A DNA stretch of 64,000 nucleotides from assembly GCF_004193775.1 (NCBI RefSeq), contig NC_041005.1, positions 2,482,501 through 2,546,500 on the forward strand. Reading direction: 5' to 3'. The DNA is from Glycine soja (taxonomy: Eukaryota; Streptophyta; Magnoliopsida; Fabales; Fabaceae). Below, one piece after another: positions 34,540 to 46,500 of this stretch. Within the stretch, counting starts at the first letter, position 1. Every line of letters starts with the position of its first letter. The notes under the pieces are model-generated. The model worked only from the letters and a program-made list of their open reading frames with translations, was not told the origin of the DNA and did no database searches. A program made the position numbers and the translations under genes.

Positions 34540-36950
34540 TATATTTTGCAAGAGTTATGGCTTCCTTGGAAAGATGTTGTTAGCGTGAAGCTTCTTAAGA
34601 AACTGATTGGATGCCTGATTATGTGAGACTAACCAAAGATTATCTAATGAATTGTTTGAGGTATTGATGCTGTGAGCGTGGGTAATTTTTTTTTTGGGTA
34701 AAGTTTGAATCATCAAAATATATATAAAAAAAAGGTTTTCATGCGAGTCCATGGATGATCTTTTATCATTATCTAATAGTTAGACCATGGTGATGGATTT
34801 TACTTCTTCTTGTGTTAAGATAGGTAGAACATTGATTTGGATTCATTTTCTAAGTCTTTCTATGAAGTATTTGTTGTAATTTTAATAATTATTTCAAAAG
34901 ATTTTTCTTAAAAAATATTTAATTAAATGGATAAGTTATGACATTTAAATTCAAATTTTTTATTAATGCAATAAAAGTGGAAATTAAGAGGAGGACAATG
35001 ACAATTGTAGGCTTATTATTGATGATAAAAGAAAAAAAAAAGTGGGCTGAATTTTATTTTATTTTTTTTGAAAAATGATTTTAAAAGGAAATGAGGTAAT
35101 TGACTTCTTTGTTTTCTCTTTGCTTCTATTAAGCCTTCTCCCTTTTTACTCCTGCATCAAATATTTTTTTCGTTGTGAATTCTGTTAGCTCTGTTAAGAC
35201 ATTTTTGTTGTATCCTAGGATGTTTGCGTGGAACATCATGAAAACCTTTTAGGTCATAATTGTCAGGTCTCAGAAAGTTTAATCGCATTCATGATTTTCA
35301 ATTTCAACAACAACAATATTATGATGAAAGTATTTTCTTGATTTTAGCCGCCGATGATGAGACGCCCAGTTAGAGTGAATGTTAGAATTGCAAATGCATC
35401 AAAAGGAAAATTTGTTAGAGTATATGATGAGATTAATCTTGATTGAGGTTATATTAGAAAAATATATATGATTCAAAAATCATTGATTTTATGTAGAATA
35501 TGAAGGTTTACATCTCTTTTATAAGAAAATAGGTTTTGTGGTCACATTACCAAAAGTTGTAACACAACACTGACAATAGAAGTGATCACACATATAGTAG
35601 ATGGGCTTGGAAAAATGCACGTGCATTATCAACAAGAAACCCTATTCCAAAACAAAGGTGACTTGTTAGTTGTGATGTGCGGGAAAAACAATCCAAGTCG
35701 TGTCAAAAAGATAATAGATGAAACAAAGGTAAAAATGTAACGAAGCAACAATCAAGGAAGGTAAACAAGGGAATTAATATATCTAATCCCTTAAATGATA
35801 ATGATGTAGGACATTAATTCTAACGAAGCAAACACTTCTAACATGTAATAAAATGATAATGATGTAGGACATTAATTCTAACGAAGCAAACACTTCTAAC
35901 ATGTGATAAAATGATAATGAGAAGGCTGCAAATAGGGAAACAAAAAGTTCAAGAAATGATAAAATTAAACAAAAATAGGAAATAATTTGGTGCCTAATTC
36001 AACTCTTATTTTAATTGCATTATCTTCAATAGACCCCACCGATGATTCTCATACGGATGGAGGGAGTAAAGACGAAGAAAAAATAGTTGCCTCTGAACTC
36101 CCGAAACCAAATAACACGAAAAGCATTATTATGCATCCTACTGGCATTCAAATGGTTATATATGTACAAGTCTTGACCCCAAATAGACTATTACTTCTTG
36201 GTAACCTCTTGATTTAGTAAGGGTAGATGATAGAAGCGATCACTCATGGAGTAGATGGGATTGGAAAATTGCACGTGAAGTACCAACATGAAACCCTAGT
36301 TCAAAACAAATGAGGGTTGTTAATTGTGATGCGCAGGAAAGAAAAAAAATAATCTAAGTCACGGGTTAAAAAGATAATAAAGGAAATAATTAAGGGTAAA
36401 TATGTAATGAAGTAACAATTAAGGAAGATTGATAAAGGAGTTAAAATATTTAATACCTTAAATGATAATGATGGAAGGAATTAATTATGGCCTTGTAGAC
36501 ACTACTAACATGCAGTAAAGGTTAAGGTTGTGGACTCCACCAATAACGGAAAGGTTGCTAATAGGATAAAAACAAGAAATGATCCAAAAATAGGAAAGAA
36601 CTGGGAACATCATTCTAATCCTAATTAAACTCTTAGTTTGATTGCACAATCTTCGATAGGCCCCATTGGTGATTCTCGTAAGGATGGAAGGAGTAAGGGT
36701 AAAGAAAAAATAGTTGTCTTTGAACTCCCGAAACCAATTAATATTTTAAGCATTACGCACCCTATTGGCATTCAAATGGCAATTCAATGTACAGGTCATG
36801 GCCCCAAATAGACTATTACTTCTTGGTGATCCCGAACCTCCTCCTGATTTAGTAAGGGTAGATGGTACAGTCGCGCAAAATGCGAATCTAATGATGTGGA
36901 CAACTGAAGATAAGATGATTATGGACACTACTCTAATAAATTCTTATAAA
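34540..36950 (+). mobile_element. L1-type LINE ORF1 relic with internal duplication
   Basis: Plus-strand frames recall the ORF1 of plant L1 LINEs: PWKDVVSVKLLKKLIG near 34562, FEVLMLWAWVIFFLGKV near 34650, ESMDDLLSLSN near 34745, and RTLIWIHFLSLSMKY near 34826. After an insertion-like AT-rich stretch come RRPVRVNVRIANASKGKFVR near 35360 and EYEGLHL near 35500. In intact elements this order leads to a zinc knuckle; here the Cys residues are gone and stops are frequent. The part from 35577 is duplicated in tandem. There is no sign of ORF2 endonuclease or reverse transcriptase, so the insertion is 3'-incomplete or rearranged. Confidence 0.7.
35577..36865 (+). repeat. Tandem duplication of about 650 bp, plus a younger 58-bp duplication
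   Basis: Unit A is 35577-36230 and unit B 36231-36865. Both begin tagaagYgatcac and end gatttagtaagggtagatg, and share long blocks such as ccccaaatagactattactt. They differ at many positions, so the duplication is old. Inside unit A a 58-bp segment starting aatgataatgatgtaggaca is repeated at 35794-35851 and 35852-35909 with a single difference, so this second event is much younger. Confidence 0.85.
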
Positions 36951-37701
36951 ATACTAATAATTATTAAAAATATATCATACTAAATCATCGAGAGAAATTA
37001 TAAACATACCTAAATTCATAATAGCCAACAGCAAAATTAACAACTATAACAAATAATTGATTTGATGATCTTTCTCAATCAAATTATCATTTTTCTTTGT
37101 TAAAACTTTTATTTTCTCATCAAATGCAAAAAATAAAATACGATTTATGATTTGGTGTATTGGAGGGGATCACATCCATGTTTTAAATTGTTAACATATT
37201 CGAGTTCTCATTATTTCTTAACGGATAAGATTGATTTTCGCTTATTAAGTAATATTAATTTTTCAATGATAGTCTAATAAACTTACCAAATTAGATCACT
37301 TATATTAAGTGCATAAAAAAATATAAATAACTAATATAAATGTTATAATATAATATGTAACTCACATTAATTAATTAATTAAAAATTATAAAATTTCCAA
37401 CAGACACTTCAATAACATAGTTTTCAAATATTTTTCTTTTAATTATCTTATATGCCAAGGGCTTTGCTAATAAGCTAAATCATAGACATATGCATGAGTT
37501 GCTGAGTAAATACAACCCAACTCTTATATGTTTCTATATTATGTTATTTTTTCACAAAAATATAACACTACGACGAAAACAATTTTTTGTTGTAAATAAT
37601 TTTACAACACACGATGGAAATGGACACCTGTTTTTGTTGTTTATGGTGAATTCACACCCTTTATACAATGAAAATATGTTTGACTTAAGAGTAATTTCAT
37701 T

Positions 37702-37757
<56 letters not shown>

Positions 37758-39505
37758 ATTAGGGGATAACTTAATAACAAAAGAGAATTAAGAATAACAA
37801 TTCCCGGCTTCAAATGATGATAAAACCCAATGAATTCCAACAAGCCCAAAGCTTTCCTAGGTAGTTCTATTCCAAGCATTTGAAAGGAATGCACTGCACA
37901 TTATATATATATATATGCCGCTTGTTAATTGTACCCCTTTTGTTAATGACGAAACACTGCTAGCTAGTAGCAAACACAAGCAAGGCATGACCATGTTATG
38001 AAAGCGATTTCAAGCATCAAAATAACAGCTCCCTGGAAATGAAACAAGTAGTTGTATTGCCATTAGCCAAGTCATTTTCTGTAAAGGAATACATGAAAAA
38101 CATGTCCCCTTTTAAAGGTATATATACTGTTTTGCTGCTTTTAGGGGATATTTTTGGAGTTGAGATTTTTTTTTCGGTTGAGCCATCAACCTTGGGCAAT
38201 GATAATTCAACTCATGAATTTTAACAACGAATCGAAAAACTGAAGTCCGTGCTCTTTTAAATTTTAATTTTTAAACTAAATGATATTAAAAAATAGAGGT
38301 AATATTTTTTATTTTTTACAGTATATCTCTAAATATGAAATCGTATTATAAACACACTAAATATTTTATATAATATATTACGCACTAAATACTACACAAC
38401 CCTTCCTCCATTTTCTTAAGTGACGATTCTTTGAAAAAAATTATTTCTACTTATCTATTATTTTCAAATTTTAAGATAACATTAATTTTTTTAATAATAT
38501 ATCATAAGTTTCTACCAATTAAACACCAATTAGATAATTATATCCTAACATTGATTCTTGAATTAATGCAATTGTCACCGACACATTTATATGCATGTGT
38601 GTTAAGCATAACGTGAGTTGTTGTAAAATCGTACTTGATCGGTTAGATATATATTCTTTAAAAAAATATATCATTTCAACTAATCTCATGACTAAACACA
38701 ATGATACAAGGATGTTAAACCGCCAATCATGCCACTTATTCTCTCTTACAAAAAATCATTTTGTACTAGTTACACTGAGTATGTTCTGTTCACTTCACTT
38801 CTACTGAATATTAACTTGAATGTCAAAATCTATGCAGGTACACACCCCAACGCTAGTGACAACCTCATCATGACTAGGTTTATGGATTTAACTTATAAAG
38901 CATCCTATAGCAGTGGAGATGAACAAAAATTAAACTCTTAATATTTTAACAAATCCATTTATAATTAAAAAAATTAAACTTATTTTTAGGCCCCCACAAA
39001 TATCATCATTCTTGATTTTAGTCTTTATCAACATTTTATTCATTTCCAGTTCTTAAATGTTAAAAAAAATGTGATTACAATCCCTCAAAAGCCCCCTTTA
39101 TACAGCGACTTAAAAAATATATACTTTTGTAGTATATAGATTAAAAAGAGATACAGTTTTGATAAAAAAATTTAAAAATAATAATAATTTTTCAGGAACC
39201 AAAATTATATTTACACCTTAAAAAAATGAAAGAGTTTATGAAATAAAGATAGGTGTATCACCACTCCATTCGAAGCTTCAGCATTCCAAAAGTGGTCTGG
39301 TTGATTTCGTTAGCCTTTTATAAGAATCTGCTGGTTTCGATTTTCGAACATGGAGTTCCAATTTTGTGTAAAATAGCGTTCTCACTTCTCGCTTTTATGT
39401 TTAAATTGATTCTTTCATTTTTATTTTTCCGTCAATCATCACTTTAATTTTGTTAGCCAGTTTTCCCACCATCTCTTTTGAGACACCAAACTCATCATTT
39501 AATTT
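36951..39505. other. 2.6-kb AT-rich intergenic region
   Basis: This holds an (AT)n microsatellite of about 48 bp at 37707-37754, whose translation produces spurious Ile-Tyr frames on both strands, and a dispersed type of repeat near 38990-39090. No gene is supported. Confidence 0.5.
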
Positions 39506-39751
39506 TGTTGAAATTGTGTCTACTAGTTGCGTGAATGTTTTAGCTAATTTTTTAAATTTTAAAATAATTTGTTGTTTAGGATATATTCATATGTTTTTAT
39601 CATATTAAAAACTGTTTTAGTCATGTTTATAAATAAAAGATTTTTTATTTTATATATTTGACTATCTCTATTTAAAGAAAAAATGAATAACAATTATGTA
39701 TCCTTCGAAAATATATATGCTCTTCTCTATCTTTTTATCTAATCTTCAACA
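39506..39751 (+). repeat. 5' LTR of the Copia element
   Basis: It starts tgttgaaattgtgtc and ends tcttcaaca, the TG...CA ends of LTRs. It is 246 bp long and differs from the 3' LTR by many substitutions and small indels, which shows an old insertion. Confidence 0.92.
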
Positions 39752-39809
39752 GATTGATATCAAGAGTCATTATCTTGAGGGAGGGATCTATGAGTTGAGA
39801 GAAACAATA

Positions 39810-42481
39810 ATGAAAGCAAACACAACACACATAATACCACCACCAGTTTTTGATGGTGACGAGTACGACCTATGGATTGCAAGGATGATTACTCATCTTG
39901 AAGCACTAGATCTTTGGGAACCGATAGAAGAAGATTATACAGTTTGGCCACTGCCTCAAAATCCTATAGTGGCTCAGCTGAAGAATCACAAAGAGAGGAA
40001 GATAAGAATGGTCAAGGCCAAAGTTTGTCTTTTCTCTTTAGTTTCAAAAATCATATTTACGAGAATAATGAATTTGAATTCTGCGAAGGACATTTGGGAC
40101 TACCTCAAATTAGAGTATCAGGGTAGTGAGCAAACCAAAGGTATGAAGGCACTTAACTTGGCTTGAGAATTTGAGATGCAGAGCATGAAAGAGACAAAAA
40201 CTATCAAAAGTTATGTTGACAAACTGTTGAGCATTGCAAACAAGGTACGTCTCCTCGGTAAGGATTTTCCTAACGAAAGGACAGTGCAAAAAATACTTGT
40301 TACCGTACCTGAAAAATATGAATCTAAAATATTAGCATTAAAGGAGTCAAAAGACTTGTCAAATATCACCCTTGGACAATTAGTAAATGCTTTACAGGCA
40401 CAGGAACAGAGGAGAATGATGAGACATGAGGAGGCAGTACAAGGTGCTTTTCATATAAAAGCACAAAACTCAAGAGGAGACAAAGATAAGAAGAACAACA
40501 AATGGAATAACAAGAAACCAGCTGAAAGCTCCAACAAGCAACAAAATGATACTTTTCTTCCTTGTCCACACTGCAAAAAAACAAACCACTATAAAAAAAA
40601 ATGTTGGTGGAGGCCTTACATCAAGTGCAGAAAATGTGGTAAGCTGGGGCATGTAAAGCAGATTTGCAAGTCACTGGAGGAGGCAAGGGTGTCCATGGAG
40701 CAACAAGAAGAAGAGCAACTCTTTGTTGCAACATGTTTTGCTACAAGCAATAGTTCCAATGATTCATGGTTAATAGACAGCAGCTGTACAAATCATATGA
40801 CGAACGACCAAACGCTTTTTAAAGAGCTTGACAAAACTATTGTTTCCAAAGTAAAAATTGGAAATGGTGATTCCATCTCAGTCAAAGGAAAAGAAACTGT
40901 TACTATAGAAAGTTTAACAGGTTTGAAACATATCTCTGATGTCTTATATGTGCCTGACATTGACTAGAATTTGCTTAGTGTGGCGTGACTAGTTGAAAAG
41001 GGCTTCAAAGTTATATTTGAAGGCAAATGGTGCTTGATTAAGGATGTAGAAGGCAGAAATGTGTTTAAGGTGAAAATGAGGGCCAAAAGCTATGCTCTAA
41101 ATATAATGGAGGAGGAGCAAATAACTTTTTCAAGCACCAGCAACAACATTGAATTATAGCACAAAAGGCTCGAATATTTCCACCTTGCAGGACTTCCATA
41201 CATGCAGAAACATGCCTTGGTGAAAGATGCGTCATTGCTTGAAGACAAACTGTCTGATTGTGTAGCTTGTCAATATGGCAAGCAAATTAGATTACCATTT
41301 TCCCAAACAACGTGGAGAGCAACACAAAAATTGCAGTTAGTACATACATATGTCGGAGGACCTCAGAGAACAACATTTTTAAATGGTAGCAGATATTATA
41401 TTACATTTATTGATTATTATTCCAGATAGATTTATTTCTTTAAATCCAAGACTGAGGTAGCTAACATATTCTGAAAATATAAAGCATTGATGGAGAATCA
41501 AAGTGGTTGCAGGTTATGCACAATAAGATCAGATAATGGAAAGGAATATGCAAATGACACCTTTCACAAATTTTGTGAAGAAGCTGGCATAGAGCACCAA
41601 CTCATTGTACTGTACACCCCACAACAGAATGGTGTAAGTGAGAGAAAAAATAGAAGTATCACGAAGATGACAAGGTGTATGTTGTATGAAAAGGAGTTGC
41701 TAAAGAAGCTGTGGGCAGAGGCTACAAGTATTGCGGTATTTTTGCTTAATAGGTTACCATCCAGAATGCTGAATAAAAAAACCCCATTTGAAGGCTGGTT
41801 TGGTTACAAACTAGATTTGCAGAATCTGAAATTTTTTTGTTGTTTAATGTATCTTACTACAACCAGACTCGACATCATATTTGCAGTAAGTATGCTCTCA
41901 AGATTTATGCATTGTGCTAGTGAAGTGCACCTTCAAGCTATCAAACGGATTGTAAGATATGTCAAAGGGACTGTGGAATATGGTGTCAAGTACACTCACT
42001 CTCAGAATTTTCAGTTTCATGGTTATTCTGACAGTGATTTTGGTGGTTCAATTGATGATATGAAAAGTACAACAGGTTATTGTTTCAGCTTTGGTTCGAG
42101 TATGTTTTCTTAGAGTTCAAAAAAGCAATACATATTGGCTCAAAGCACAGTTGAGGCAGAATATGTGGCAGCCATTGTAGCTATGAATCAAGCTATTTGG
42201 CTAAGGGGTATACTTGCTTATTTACATATGGAACAAAAGTAACCTACACAGATTCTTGTTGATAATCAAGCAGCTATTTCCATTTCAAATAATCCTATTT
42301 TTCATGGCCGGACCAAGCATTTCAAGATCAAGTTGTTTTTTTTAAGGGAAGCATAGAGAGAAGGTGAAGTCAAACTAATTTACTGCAGAACTGAAGATCA
42401 AAGTGCAAATATCTTAACAAAAGCTCTTCCAAAGGCTAGATTTGAAGTTTTAAGAAATAAACTAGATGTATGCAACCATTG
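39810..42481 (+). pseudogene. Decayed Copia gag-pol
   Basis: The gag frame opens at 39810 with an N-terminus of the plant Copia type (FDGDEYDLWIARMITHLEAL), is stopped at 40164, and continues in the same frame to 40967 with the CCHC knuckle. The protease motif reads WLIDSSCTNHMT where active Copia proteases have Asp-Ser-Gly, so the active site is lost. Integrase pieces keep a FIDYYSR block, SDNGKEY and NGVSERKNR, but are split by stops. The catalytic YVDD part of reverse transcriptase is deleted. RNase H remnants ([28 protein letters not shown]) run up to the 3' LTR. Confidence 0.9.
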
Positions 42482-42497
42482 AGGTAAGAATGAGATT

Positions 42498-42764
42498 TGT
42501 TGAAACTGTGTCTACAATAGTTACATACGTGAATGTTTTAACTAATTTTTTAAATTTCAAAATTGTTTATTACTTAGGATATATTTTAGGAGTTATGATT
42601 CTATTTTTATCATATTAAAAACTGTTTTATTCATGTCTAAAAATAAAAGATTTTCTATTTTGTATATTTAATTTTATCTCTATTTAAAGAGTAAATGAAT
42701 AACAACTATGTATCGTTCGAAAATATATCTATTCTTCTTTTATCTTTTTATCTAATCTTCAACA
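42498..42764 (+). repeat. 3' LTR of the Copia element
   Basis: It is 267 bp, begins tgttgaaactgtgtc and ends tcttcaaca, and is directly followed by the target duplication aattt. It ends 255 bp from the stop codon of the RADIALIS-like gene on the other strand. Confidence 0.92.
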
Positions 42765-43019
42765 AATTTATATCTTTCCGATTGAGAGAGATAAAAAATG
42801 AATAACTTGAGAAAATATGATATTCAATGGCTGTTTTTACTATTAACTAGTGGGCCCGTCTTTGGGACAATTTCATCTTTACATTTATAGAAACAGAAAC
42901 ACAAGGCAACGATGCTTTGCCTATATATTATATGGAAAGAAAAAACAAAAAAGTGAATAAAATATCTTATGGTACGAAGCCAAGCATCCAACATATATTA
43001 TTTATTGGTAAATCACACT

Positions 43020-43462
43020 TCACTGCAGACTCAGAGCCTTCATCCTGCATTATGATAAAAATACAATCAGACTCAAGCAAGAAACAACAATAACAACAAT
43101 CAAATATGACAATAATCTTCATAACAATAAACTAGCTTTGACACAATACTGCATTGGGCAAATATTATGGTAATGATTAAATATAAAGTAAACAATGGTT
43201 GTTTAAATTACCTGGTTTCTTCATCCATGTAACCGTAGCCTCTTGCAGCACTTCGGTAATTGGGGAGGGGCACGTGACCTTCCTCTATCTTCTTCACATC
43301 TTCCACGAGCTTCTCATAATGCCTTTTCACTTCCTCCACCGTTTTTCCTCCGACGGCCCTGGCCACCGTGTGCCACCTATCTGGGGTGTCCTTGTCGAAG
43401 ATGGCAAGGGCATTCTCAAATCTCTTGTTCTGCTTCGGAGTCCAACCCTGGCTTGAGGCCAT
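43020..43462 (-). CDS. RADIALIS-like SANT/MYB protein (copy 2)
   Basis: Two exons on the minus strand, 43462-43212 and 43044-43020 (276 nt, 91 residues), with a 167-bp GT-AG intron. The start is [20 protein letters not shown]. An in-frame ATG six codons earlier exists, but MASS is the usual start of the family. The SANT/MYB repeat includes [20 protein letters not shown] and [14 protein letters not shown], followed by VPLPNYRS and a second exon ending RMKALSLQ. These small MYBs sequester partners of larger MYBs. Intron position and protein length match copy 1 at 19343. Copy 2 is closer to the RAD consensus ([17 protein letters not shown]), while copy 1 is more diverged. A Copia element sits just downstream. 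Confidence 0.94.
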
Positions 43463-43548
43463 TGTTGTAGCAACACACACTCAATCAATGAAAATTAAGT
43501 GTTACAAATTAAAGAGCTGTGATTTTGAGGGGACTAACATTGGTACCC

Positions 43549-43558
43549 TTTATATAGT
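43549..43558 (-). promoter_or_regulatory. TATA box of the second RADIALIS-like gene
   Basis: On the minus strand ctatataaag lies about 87 bp upstream of the chosen ATG, leaving a plausible short leader. It is a strong TATA match, better than the element in front of the paralogue at 19343. Confidence 0.6.
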
Positions 43559-46500
43559 AGTTGGGGTATAAAGTGTTTGAGTTGGAGGTTGTGTTGTGTA
43601 CTTGATGCTCATGCTAGCCGTTGCTTTCCGAACAAAACTGCGGGACAGATTCTGAAATTCCTAGATACCGACGTGGTTTTCTTTAACTTTCTCCTAATTT
43701 TAATTGCATGTTTTTTTTTTAATATAATTACCTTAAGGCTTAATTAACCTCTAAGAAATGTAACCAAAAATTGCCTTAATCGAGAAAGGTGTGTTGCCTC
43801 CTGTGAATTTCACTCATTCATTCTTGTGAATTCCTTGTCACATCACATGCATGCCTTCCGTACAGAATTTAACATAATTAAGACACCGTTTTAATTTCTG
43901 TCCAAGGCAAGATTTGATTTTGATCCTCATGGAATTTCATGTTCATGCTGTCAGTTCCCTGTCCTGGCATGGATATATATGCCCTTAAACTACGGATCTA
44001 AACTAACTATATATGCAAAAGAAAATGATCTCTAGTATGTTCCGAAACGGACCAGCTAGAGACACGATTTTTCACATCTAAATAAACGTTACTATTTCTT
44101 ACTTTTAACGTTTTTCTTTTCTCACATTAGGGACATCATTTGTTGGTTTTAGAAGGTGTGAGCTTCTCGCTCCACCAAAGAAATGTCTGTATATGATTAA
44201 ACAGTTTCTTCAACCGAAAAACCTGGGAATTTACAGTCTTTACTCGATCCTGCCGTTTGGATACAAGTTAGCTAGATGCAGTTCTTCGTGAACTATTTCT
44301 CTAATTAGAACGAGCTTTAATCAGTTAAGTAACTCATGCTGATATTCAATGGAAATTTTCAAAACGTGAATTATCCAAGTGATTTTAATCAAAGATCAAT
44401 ACCAAAAGTATTTAAAGGAATATATTTTTGTAATTGATAAATATATTACTCAAATTTCCAAATTTGAACGCTAAGTAGTAAACTTAGCTAGGCAGCATAT
44501 TAATTAGCACCTACTTGACTAGAGTTATTGGCATTCAAAGTTGAATTTTATCAAGGCTCTAGGACATCCAATTTTTATGTTTATGTTTGCGTGGATATGA
44601 TACGTGCATCATATACAAAATGCATAATTGTAATTCTGCAAATTCAATTTAGAACATTTTTTTTAGAAAATTATTATAAACAAAATAAAAATTATAAATC
44701 ATTTTCATTTTAAATGAATTATTGTCAACAAATAAAATAGCATCAACTCATTTGATCATTCAAATTAAAAAGGACAATTTGCATTGTTTAATTCATAAAG
44801 GGGCTGCTTCTATATTTTAATATTACACCCACATACTTCTATGTCTCGTGTATCATGTGCAGTGATGTTGGGTATTGATAACTTTGAAAAAGGTTTAGAT
44901 ATTGAAGCAAATGAAAATCGTGCGAGCTTGCATTTTGATTTGTGGTGACACGTAGGGCTGTGAAGATCTTAACTTGCACGGTAGAGAGGACAGGTGGGTC
45001 CAGCAGCTTAGTCCATAACCAGCAGCAGGGTTCACGGGCGTAGGTAGGTGCCTTGCGTCTATGTAGAAAATTTCACGCCAAGAGTACCACCTTGGACTAT
45101 AGCTGTGTATGGATCATCAGACACAAAACCAACAAAAGTGCTTTTTATCTTTTCAGCTGTTTCCTCTCTGTAATTTCTGTCCTTTGCAAAACAGTACCAC
45201 ATTTTCATCTTATACATCACTCAATTTTGTTTCAAGTGAGTCGAGCTAACGATAGCAACATAAAACAAACTTAACAGTGAAGTCGCGTTGCTAGAGACTT
45301 CAGCTTCTATAAAACGCTCCTACTCTTCCTAGCTAGTGTTCAAAGCACCCAAAGTGCCTAACTTAATTACTTTGCCACTTCTTACTTCTTACTCCCTCCT
45401 AATTAACACTCGTTGAAATCCCTATCAAACTTTAATCTATTATGACAAATTCATAATGTCACACTACATATATTTATTGCATTATGGTTTATGTACATAT
45501 ATACGATTCCAACTATATTAAGCATATATAGTGCACCTAGAGAAATATTGCGGAGCCACAATGGGAGAGACATGTATGCAGCGTGGCTATATTTTGGTTT
45601 ATCAAATGAAGCAAAGAAAAAAAAAAAAAAAAAGCTAGCTGTATGTTAGCGTTATCTTAAAGTTAATCTTGTCCCGGCCGGAGAAAATAATTAAATAAAG
45701 GTTAGAACTTAGAAGGCTAGGAAAGTGAACCTCAGAGATTAGACGACATAGGACACTTTCCATCTGTTTTACATTAACATATATAATGTAATCTCAAATC
45801 TAGTATCTTACAAGATGAGCAACCGAAAGTGCTTCCGTAATAAATGGTTTATTTTACATTGAATGAAAGCGACAGAACAAAAAAAAGGGAAAAATTATGT
45901 GGCCCGGAATAGAATTTTTGTATCTACTTTCTCACTTCTCTTCACAAGGATGGATATGCATGCTCGAACAAAATACAGAACCACACATATAACTTAAATT
46001 GGTGGCTGAATTTCATCCTTGGAGCTGCCACCAACAATGTTCATTGAAGATTAATTTAAAGATGACTAGTATTAGTAATTTATTGTAATGGGTATATGGT
46101 ATATTATATGATGATTGACCTTGTTCAAAATAACAAAACAGAAAAGAGCTCCACCAAGAAACATTTCTACTTTATTTGATCCGTAGCAGGAGGTGAGGTG
46201 ATGCTGATACAATCAGAATCCTTATCATCCACGCATATCCCTTAGCAGAATTTATCTCTGAATTGAGCTTCCCTTTCTGTTTCAGAAGCTTTATGAGAAC
46301 TCCACTACCGATTCAAGTTGGCATTGGGGGCCACTGCATTGATTTCTAACCAACCATGGGTTAGTATCCATGCTTAGATTCCAAAACCTAGATGCTTTGA
46401 AAGCTGTAGTCAAAGGGACTCACCGTCTAAATTTGCTCAGCTAGCATAGTACCGCATAATAGCCAATGGATCTAATTCGGAGACAGCAAAAAACAAAAAA

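Larger units (their letters stand above)
39506..42764 (+). mobile_element. Complete but dead Ty1/Copia LTR retrotransposon
   Basis: Two LTRs (39506-39751 and 42498-42764) enclose a 2.7-kb interior, and aattt is duplicated at 39501-39505 and 42765-42769, as expected for retroviral-type integration. A primer-binding-like tgatatcaagagtcat follows the 5' LTR, and a purine-rich gaggtaagaatgagatt precedes the 3' LTR. In the interior one reads gag with a CCHC knuckle (CRKCGKLGHVKQIC), protease, integrase and RNase H. It is inactive: in-frame stops at 40164, 40965 and 41427 and further on, and a deletion removing nearly all of reverse transcriptase, so that integrase runs straight into the LMYLTTTRLDIIFAVSMLSR end of RT. 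Confidence 0.93.

Noticed and set aside
37490..37894. Frames on both strands around 37700
   Set aside because: They are produced by a 48-bp AT microsatellite.
46217..46245. agaatccttatcatccacgcat, faintly like miR172; a similar string recurs at about 47338
   Set aside because: Too many mismatches and no star strand or stem nearby.
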